Positions 56,501-64,000 of a stretch of DNA of 64,000 bases are shown here, piece by piece. Source of the DNA: Opisthocomus hoazin. Taxonomy: Eukaryota > Chordata > Aves > Opisthocomiformes > Opisthocomidae. A model generated the notes under the pieces. That model was given only the letters and a program-made list of their open reading frames with translations, had not been told where the DNA came from and did not search any database. The translations under genes and the position numbers were made by a program. Numbering within the stretch: position 1 is the stretch's first letter; every line of letters begins with the position of its first letter. The stretch is from the NCBI RefSeq assembly GCF_030867145.1, contig NC_134433.1:14149216-14213215 (forward strand), given 5' to 3'.

Positions 56501-59500
56501 CAAAGGGTAAGTTACTTCTGTGAAAGTTGTTCTTCTAAACAGTGGGTTGAACTCTTTCACACCGTGGCTCCCCAGTAGCACAGAATCTGGCCCAGCAGTT
56601 CAGCCTGTAAACTTTCAATATGTGACAACAATTTCACAGCAGATATAAATCTGTGTGATATATTCCAATTTATAATAGATTCATGACATTATGGAAGAAA
56701 TTAATACTAGAATCATGAAAATTAAGTGACATCAGATTTTGTTCAGCTTGCCGTTCATTGTTTTGTGGCATAGGTAGTAAATGAAAGACAGCATTCAAAG
56801 TTAACATGTGTGCCTTTTAGACCTTAAAAAAGTAGCATGGAGGAAGTTGGAGCTGATCATTACAATATATTATAACAAAAAATGAGTAGTAAATATTGCA
56901 CAGGATTTAGAAGAATAATGCTGTGATAGATGTATGTTTTGAGTTTGTGGATTTTTTTTTTGTTTTGTTTTTTTTAAATTACCACTTTCTGTAGCAGAAG
57001 TATCACGTAAGAAGTTGAGATACAGATACACAGCTGTTTCTGCAGCTTTCTGCTGGGCATGTTCTGTATTTCTTGGTGTTTGAATCTTACTGATTTTTAA
57101 AAGTTTCTTCAAGCAAAACCAGTAGAAGAAGGTAGAGGCAGTAGAGACGAATGCCAGATCCCAAAGTACGTTAATGATGTAGTTCCATGAATGCATATCA
57201 AAGGCTGTGACAGAATAGTTCTTGTCAGTATTAAAATATAGGAACACGCCAGGAAATCATGAGCTTGTGTGAGTTGGAGACAAATATAAGAAAGGAATAA
57301 GGTCTGACCTTTATTTCTTTCTTCAGTACAGAAATCTACTTTCATCTTTCAAAAGGCAAAGAACGTTCTCCCTTTCCAATATGTTTTTTTAATGTTGTTT
57401 TAGGTAACTTGGCTTCTAAGTATAGGGTTTTATATGCGTGTTTGGAAATACACATTTCAATTCTCTTTCCATCAGCACTTGACTCTTTTTGTGTCCTAAT
57501 TTAGCTTCTATTTTAATCAGTGTATGTTTTAACTTCAGGAGCTCTTTTCCAGCATACTATGCTTTTGTAAACACAAAAGAAGCCAAAAGCTTTGGTGTTA
57601 CTTTAAGACGCTGGGAAATTAATGTTTTCTTGACGAAAGTGAATCTGTGTTCTATGTCAATTGATGGAAAATAATTTATATTACTTTTGGAAAGCTCCGT
57701 AGATTTTCGAGTAGGACTTGAAATTCTTTGTGCCACTGAACTGCAATTGATAGTTTGAAATACGAAGGCCAGCAGAGTGTGCTGTTGATTTTCAAATAAA
57801 AAGACCTTCCTTCCTTCCTGAATTGTAAAATTAGTGTTGGTACTTTGGTGCGGGTATCTGAAAAACTTGATTTACGACTTCTAGAAATTTCGCGTAGTGA
57901 AGAAAACTGAAAACTTTTAGTATAGATAAACTAACTGTTAAATAATAAAATACTCAATCATAGTCTGATTTTCTAAGAAAACTCTTCATTTTTGTGACTG
58001 GTTTGGCTGTGCGGGTGTGCTATAATGTGCTATGAGTCTGACAGTACAATATGCTATTCAACTATACTGTTTACTACTTCTTTAGAAAGAAGTAACCTAA
58101 GAAGAAATGAAAGTGTTTATTTCTGTTAAAGCATCTTTTTAAGGATGAAAGGAGTATTTATTTCGTTGTAAAAAAGTTTCTCTTTAAGAATGAAAGAAGA
58201 AGGTATTTTCCAGTGATGAACTTTTACTTTCGCAGACTGAGAACTTGTCTGGTATGAAGAAACAATTGCAGAAAGTAAGGCCTTATTTATTGTTAGTAGT
58301 TCTGCGGCTTAACTACATTACGTTTAAGAAATGAAGAGCATCACAGCATAGGCTGTTAGGTATAAAAATGCTTTTCTAGTGTAGCTTATGAAATAAAGTC
58401 AACTAAGGTTATGTTTAACACTTCTTGTAATGGACTATGTATTTAAAAAAAGAAAATAAAATTATTTTCTTAATCAATGAGATAACCCTCCCGTTGCATG
58501 TCTTATGTTTTACTGTAGTCGATCCTGTGCTTAAAGCAAAGTTAGTTCTTTGTCAAGTATTGCTTTTTATAGCCCAACAGAGAGGGAAGGGACTGGTGAT
58601 TGTAAGAGTGTGAGAAGTGCTGCCCAGCGCTGCATCATCAGAACAGCTCCTGTAGATCCAGCGGGTGAGGATTTTCTGCCCAAGCTGACTGCCTGTTCTC
58701 AGCTGCATTCAGTCCAGAACCTGGGAATCCATCTCTGTCCTTCCACTGTTAATTCTTGCAAGAGAGGGCAGTTCTAGTGTGAGTTTAAATGAGAAATTAT
58801 ACCCTTACAGTACTCTCTTGATTACTTTTGTCAAAGCATACAGTCTGAGAAAGTGGGGCAGCTGGGTTAAGGAATCCCCATTTATACTGGGTAAAAAAAG
58901 TAAACAGTAAATGGAGAGTAGTGTAACAAACACTTGGGGTATCAAAAAACAACTGTGAAAAGAATCTGTCTTAATGTGCTAGCCCATCGCAGTTTAACAT
59001 ATTGCTTACAACCTTCACAAAGGAGTTTGAGTGACTTCTGTTACACATTCCAGGAGACTGGCAGCCTGTTACAATCAGGGTCTGGACTCCAGAATAGGCT
59101 AATTTACCACGATGGGATGAAGAAAGTTGTGGATTTGTGTTACATGCTCTCACCTGACACTGTATCTGATCCTTTTCCTGCTGATTGACATTTTGAATGA
59201 GCTCTTTGAAGCAAGTTCCAGCTTAATTAAAATGTTTGCTTGGTTAGCAGTGATCTGTGAAAGCCTGTGATAAATATTGAACCGAGTTCACCTGCTGGTT
59301 ACTGTGAAAGGATAAACAGCTGCTTTGTGTACTTTAATCAAGAGGCTGCAGCAGCAGCAGAATACTGTGCTTTTTGAGAGCTTATAAAGGAATAGTTGAA
59401 AAGCTCTGGTAATGTCACTGCTGATACCTTACTAGATTGTGCTTGTGTGATATTTCACACAAGAGGTATTCACTGCTGTATCATTTAGATGGCTTTGTAA

Positions 59501-62500
59501 CTGGTAATGTAGATGAAGATATGAAGAACTCCTCTTATCTCTTTGTGTTTCAAAGATCATAGCCTCAGTGTTTGTTTAGCTCTATTTTACACGTAGGACA
59601 GGTTGGTGGACTAGATTATTCTTCTTTTAATCGGACTTCCATGTTTTTGCCGTATAAATATTGACGTGATAGACTGTTTTATCTACCCCCTGACAGAAGT
59701 AAAAACAAGCTGGATTAGCCTAAGGTCCCTATAGTCCGGTATCTGATCTCTAACAGAATCTGTTACTGGATGTTTCTGATTAAACACTGCAGAAAGTAGC
59801 GGAATATCTTTTTGGTTTTTTCCACCTCAAATGAAAATCTGTCCCAAACTGCTGAAAACAGGTTTACTTCTGAAGCCAGGCGGTATTATGAAATAGTTTT
59901 ATGTTGTCTTAATATTAATTATTTCTACTTATCCCCTACCCTCCGATTATTTCATAAATAAATTGAAACATTTTCTAATTTTATTATAGTATAACCAGTA
60001 TCTCTGTGTTACGAGTCTAAAAATTTGTGCTTTGAGGCAACACTGCTCTGGAAACTGCTGTGTTGGAGTTGTCACCTGCTTCAGCTGGAGAGTATCCTCT
60101 TTGCTTTTGCTGTAGTAATGGGAGATTAACACCACATTAGATTCTGCTACATGATATCGACAGTAAATTTTTTTATAGGAATATAGAGTTAAAATAGTTT
60201 GTATTTAATAAAATTTAAAGATGACCAAACTGTTTTCTACAGGATAACAAAGAATTCAAGTGCAAATCAACACACGTGAATAATGTGCAAATAACATGAA
60301 GAACTTGACTTTTAAACTATGTTTTAACCATTTTCTTAAAGTTTCTCTTCATTATAAAGGACCTTCTAAAAAGGTTTTATTTATTTATTTTGGGCTAATG
60401 GTGTCTGTGGCTTTCAGAAATGTTATGACTGCTGCAGGCAGTTTTATATTCCTAGTAGTTACTATAAAATCAGTCTGAGTTTTTACAACTTTCTCAATGA
60501 TTTTTTTTTTTTTAAAAAAGCTTTTTTCAAAGTTAAAGGTAACATTTTACAACTGGAATGCTGGCTTAAAGTGCTTCTAAAAGCCAATATTGTACCAATT
60601 TCAAATGTTTTAAGAAAAACTTTTTAGGCCACCTGTAGGATACTGTAATTTATAAGCCTTACACGCAAGAACACTTAATTCTTTTCATAAAAAAGAAATA
60701 TATCTGGGTTTTTTTAAACCCATCATAGAAGAGCCTCCTGTTCGTGTTTATGTATGTATTTGTTTGAACTGCATTTCCTGTTGTTAGAACAACTTTTGCA
60801 AAATAGCTGCCTGATTGGTCCTAATATTTTCCTGTTACTTTTATTTGACAGACTAAATGTGAGGTTTAGGATTAACAGTGAGGTGTTAGTGGTATGGTAT
60901 AATCTCGGAATTCTGTGTATTGTTTTTACCTCTGAAAACACAGTCTGGCTTGAATTAAAATGAAAAGATAAACGTGTTCTTAAAGGCCCTACACAGTAAC
61001 TGCTTCAGTGATATTAATTGTTAGTATGGTAACGTGGTTTTCATTATTTCAAAGAGCAAAAGAGAATATAGATGATAGAAATATCAAGGTACAATTTGCA
61101 TTGCAGTTTTCTGTGTGAGTACAAACAGAGTTGAGCGTTGCCACATATGTAACATATACCATATGTCAGCTGTTTCCTGCTTTGCTGTTGACAAGAGCCC
61201 CATTCATAACTCTTCTTTTTATCCCTTCAGTGAATAAGTAATTATTCAATATAGAAGGCAGGATATTTGGAACTGGCTATTTAATGTGGCAGCACACCGT
61301 AATGAAATCTGCTGTTACTGGCAACCTGAGAGGGGAAAGTAACAATTCCAGCATGGGTGTAACTTTATCTGCTTTGAGGGCCTGTTTATTTGGCACATCA
61401 GTGAACCTTTTATCCCAGTGAGTGACAGCTCCAGAAGGGTTACATTTACATGCATTCTATCATGTATTGTGATATTTAATGGCGGACAAGGCTGAGTGGG
61501 ACTAAGGGTAATACGAACTTGCTTTTCCTCAGAGTGGAGGCTAGAAGACAGCTTGATCCCCACAATTGTGGTGTAACACATGGCATGACTTAGCAATTGT
61601 TTATAATGGATAATCTTACTGATTACAATTAAAAGGGGAGGGAGGAGTACTTGAGCAGGCAGCTACATGTTGTTACTTGCACTGTCACCTGAAAATCAAA
61701 TACAAACTCTCTTACACTAGAATAAGTCGTTATTTTTTATGGGAGGTGTGTGTGAACATGGTTACTCAGGAGTTATTTTGTTTTCCTTATATATTTTGAC
61801 ACTAATTATTACAATTTCATGACAGTTGTTCCAATATTTTATATTATGAAAGATGGTGCTTCTTGAGAAGAGAAAAATTGGATTTTAACAAATATCTTGC
61901 AGGATTAGGCACTTCTTAGGATTATTCCCTATTTTATTCTTATAGCTACTAGGTTGCCTTCGACATAATGGCATGGCAAACATGTTTCTGATGGAGACTG
62001 TCTGATGTAATCTGTTTCATCTGCAAACAGATTTCTTTAAACTGTCAAGATTTCTTCTGTTTGCTTTAGAGAAAAATGTACTCAGTATTTTAATTTGGGT
62101 GTCTGGTCCCAAGGTTTCTTCATTTAAGGTGCTGGACACTTCTTGGTCTGTAACAGGAGTGTCCTTATGCAGAAGCTTAAATGCAAGAAGTTTATTTGCA
62201 TCATTTGCATGTGTAAATACTCCACTAGACTAATTCTTTCTGCAATTGGGTTATGATAAAGTTGTATCTAGTGATTGCTAGAAGTCTCTTAAGAGATTCA
62301 GGTGTGAGGGCTTGATGTGTATGCTTTAACATTTTTAAACATTTTGCAGTTTGATAGGCCAGCCCAGTGATTTAACAGGCGATCTTGAACTATCCTGGAG
62401 GGCATTTTCTAAATATAGCATAAACAGATTTAGTATGTTCATTTTACCGTGGGATTTTTGTTAATCATCTCTTTTTGTTTTGGATTGCAGTCTTCTGGCC

Positions 62501-64000
62501 CTTGCACTGAGTGTTCCTGTTCTTCCGGAAAAGAAACCAATAAAGATACTAGGAATACAAAGAAGAAAGACAATGGAGATCCATCATTCATTCCCAAAAT
62601 ATTTTTTGGAACACGGACACACAAGCAAATATCCCAGATTACCAGAGAGCTGAAGAGAACAGCGTATTCCAGTGTCCCTATGACAATTCTTTCTAGCCGG
62701 GATTATACCTGCATTCACCCAGTGGTATCTAGTAGTGGTAGTAACAGGAACGAAATGTGTGTAGAATTGCTGGAAGGAAAACATGTGAGTAATTTTGTTT
62801 CAGAAAATAAGCGTTCATTTAAATGTATTAAAATGAAAGGTAGTTGAACAGTTGGAAACATAACATTTTAAAATTCTTTATACTATTTCAGTTAAATGCT
62901 TCTGGTAATTTGGTTTAAATTAAACACTAATTGTTAGAACATGTCGATACAAGGTATCAATATGGAAAAAATACATGATGATAGAAATAATATTTATCAC
63001 TGCTAGGTTGATGTTCTTAGTAAGACTTAAATTGTCTTTGGTTGTATAGATGAAGAAGAAAGAAGTGTCGTTTATTGATGTACATTGTAGGAACATGGAT
63101 TTGCCTCTTTTCTTTCTGACATGATGCCTTTTTTGTTATTGTCCAACATAAAAAGTAGCTGTTAGAAATACTTCCAGGAAATGAAGTCAAATGCACGTAA
63201 CAACTTTGAGGATTTAAGCTTACTTGTTTTTCATTATTTTTTGTAACCTCTAACTAATTGCATATATTTGCTTTTAGGGCAAGTCCTGTCTTTACTATCA
63301 TGGTGTTCATAAACTCAGTGAACACCATGCCCTACAGTCTGCACATAGGGTGTATCAGGCTTGGGACATTGAAGACCTAGTGAGCTTGGGAAAGAAGCTT
63401 CGTGCCTGTGCATATTTTGCAGCCAGAGAACTCATGGTGGGCGCAGATATTGTATTTTGTCCTTATAATTATCTTCTCGACCCGCAGATACGGGAGAGCG
63501 TAAGTATATTTGTAAGAAGATTGCAATAACTCAAGTTAAAGGGGAATTAGAAACAGAAGGGAATTAGAAACATAATGTTCAGTGGCTATGGTCAACGTAA
63601 ATAGGATTTATATCCAAAATATTATCTACAAAATTAGCTCCTGAGTTAAAGAATTTTTTTCTCCTCCCCTCCCCCCCCAGTATTTCTGGATTCCAAGTAA
63701 TGCTTCCACTGGTCTCATACTCTAGCTTATCAATCATGTGGTTTTTTTCAATCAATAGAAAAGAAACCCTTGCAAACTTCATGGTTGTTTGGTTTATGAA
63801 GAGTGTATTAGGTTCAGGCTGAGATAAGGCTTTTCCCTCCACCCCCCCGGTTGTTTTCTAGGTTACAGAAGATTACACTGTGATGCAGAATACGCAGTTT
63901 TTTTAATAGGATCCTGTTAGTTGCTGTTTCTCATTGATGTATTTCACTTTGCTTTAGTAGATTAATGTTTTTCTTTTTTAGATGGAAATCAACCTAAAAG
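53396..64000 (+). CDS. BRIP1: BRIP1 (FANCJ), Fe-S DNA helicase, 5' part
   Basis: BRIP1 is a 5'-3' superfamily 2 DNA helicase of the XPD family that acts with BRCA1 in crosslink repair and unwinds G-quadruplex DNA. Exon 2 carries 36 bases of 5' UTR; the ATG is at 53432 and gives [15 protein letters not shown]. Eight coding segments give the first 400 codons. Walker A is SPTGSGKS, with the lysine at residue 52, the same number as in human. A Lys-Lys pair at 148-149 corresponds to the MLH1-binding pair recalled for human 141-142, followed by the nuclear signal RKRIRPLE. Motif Ia is FGTRTH (about 261-266). The four Fe-S cysteines are C296, C312, C324 and C364, spaced 16, 12 and 40 against 15, 12 and 40 in human. 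The DEAH box and the rest of the gene lie beyond the window. Confidence 0.5.
53995..54106 (+). CDS. BRIP1: BRIP1 exon 3, Walker A
   Basis: Encodes [20 protein letters not shown] and WQQSLY; GKS is the ATP-binding loop. It ends one base into a Glu codon before GTAAGT. Confidence 0.5.
54587..54781 (+). CDS. BRIP1: BRIP1 exon 4, insert with Cys cluster
   Basis: Encodes a divergent Ser-rich helicase insert with CRCTCH at residues 90-95. Acceptor CCTTTAG, donor GTAACT. Confidence 0.5.
55068..55195 (+). CDS. BRIP1: BRIP1 exon 5, nuclear signal
   Basis: Encodes [20 protein letters not shown] and [12 protein letters not shown]. It holds the Lys-Lys pair and the basic nuclear signal. Donor GTGAGC. 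Confidence 0.5.
56101..56238 (+). CDS. BRIP1: BRIP1 exon 6, tandem acceptor
   Basis: Two acceptors three bases apart (CAG at 56098-56100 and 56101-56103) would include or skip one glutamine. It encodes [20 protein letters not shown] and a rapidly changing tail. Donor GTAAGT. The following intron (56239-62490, 6.25 kb) shows no other gene. Confidence 0.5.
62491..62784 (+). CDS. BRIP1: BRIP1 exon 7, motif Ia and first Fe-S cysteines
   Basis: Encodes PCTECSC (residues 226-232), [20 protein letters not shown] and [15 protein letters not shown], with Fe-S cysteines C296 and C312. It is in phase 0 at both ends; donor GTGAGT. Confidence 0.5.
63278..63499 (+). CDS. BRIP1: BRIP1 exon 8, rest of Fe-S domain
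   Basis: Encodes [39 protein letters not shown] and [18 protein letters not shown], with Fe-S cysteines C324 and C364. Donor GTAAGT. Confidence 0.5.
63542..63575. repeat. 17-bp tandem repeat, BRIP1 intron
   Basis: GGGAATTAGAAACAGAA is followed directly by a near copy (GGGAATTAGAAACATAA), 43 bases after the exon 8 donor. Confidence 0.5.
63982..64000 (+). CDS. BRIP1: BRIP1 exon 9 (cut by window end)
   Basis: Acceptor TTTTTTAG; begins MEINLK, matching human MDLNLKEQ just before the DEAH box. It continues outside the window. Confidence 0.5.

Overview
This window is vertebrate nuclear DNA, most likely from a bird. It carries spliced genes with GT-AG introns, CpG-rich promoters and compact introns, and one gammaretrovirus-like endogenous provirus. 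Three protein-coding genes lie head to tail on the + strand: MED13 (3' three quarters of the gene, 1-24735), INTS2 (complete, about 31990-51645) and BRIP1/FANCJ (5' part, about 51890 to beyond 64000). From memory this is the gene order of human 17q23.2, so the block is ancestral. The exons were joined by eye. All 23 MED13 segments sum to 1784 codons plus stop, the 24 INTS2 coding exons sum to 1192 codons plus stop, and the first 400 codons of BRIP1 are open.

Layout. 1-23833: MED13 coding exons, then a 3' UTR with clustered poly(A) signals at 24701-24715 and a perfect 8-mer match to the miR-208a seed at 24393-24400. 24736-27519: non-coding spacer with a T23A18 palindrome and an exon-like orphan reading frame. 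27524-31896: a decayed class I endogenous retrovirus on the - strand, flanked by the 4-bp target duplication ATAC. It has a full 3' LTR, a nearly vanished 5' LTR, gag joined directly to the end of reverse transcriptase, RNase H, a frame-broken integrase and only the TM part of env. 31901-32052: short INTS2 promoter with an ETS site. 32053-50089: INTS2 coding exons, then a 3' UTR to about 51645. 51660-51920: BRIP1 promoter with X-box, three inverted CCAAT boxes and E2F-like sites. 51921-64000: BRIP1 exons 1 (non-coding) to 9 (partial).

Function. MED13 is the Argonaute-like subunit that ties the CDK8 kinase module to Mediator. INTS2 is a scaffold subunit of Integrator (snRNA 3' processing and promoter-proximal termination). 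BRIP1 is the XPD-family Fe-S DNA helicase of the Fanconi/BRCA pathway. They share no pathway; their adjacency is inherited synteny. I found no unknown multi-gene system. The points most worth checking are the abnormal provirus ending about 157 bp upstream of the INTS2 start codon, the miR-208a-type site, the X-box in the BRIP1 promoter, paired cysteine clusters in BRIP1, and the orphan exon-like frame at 26452-26608.
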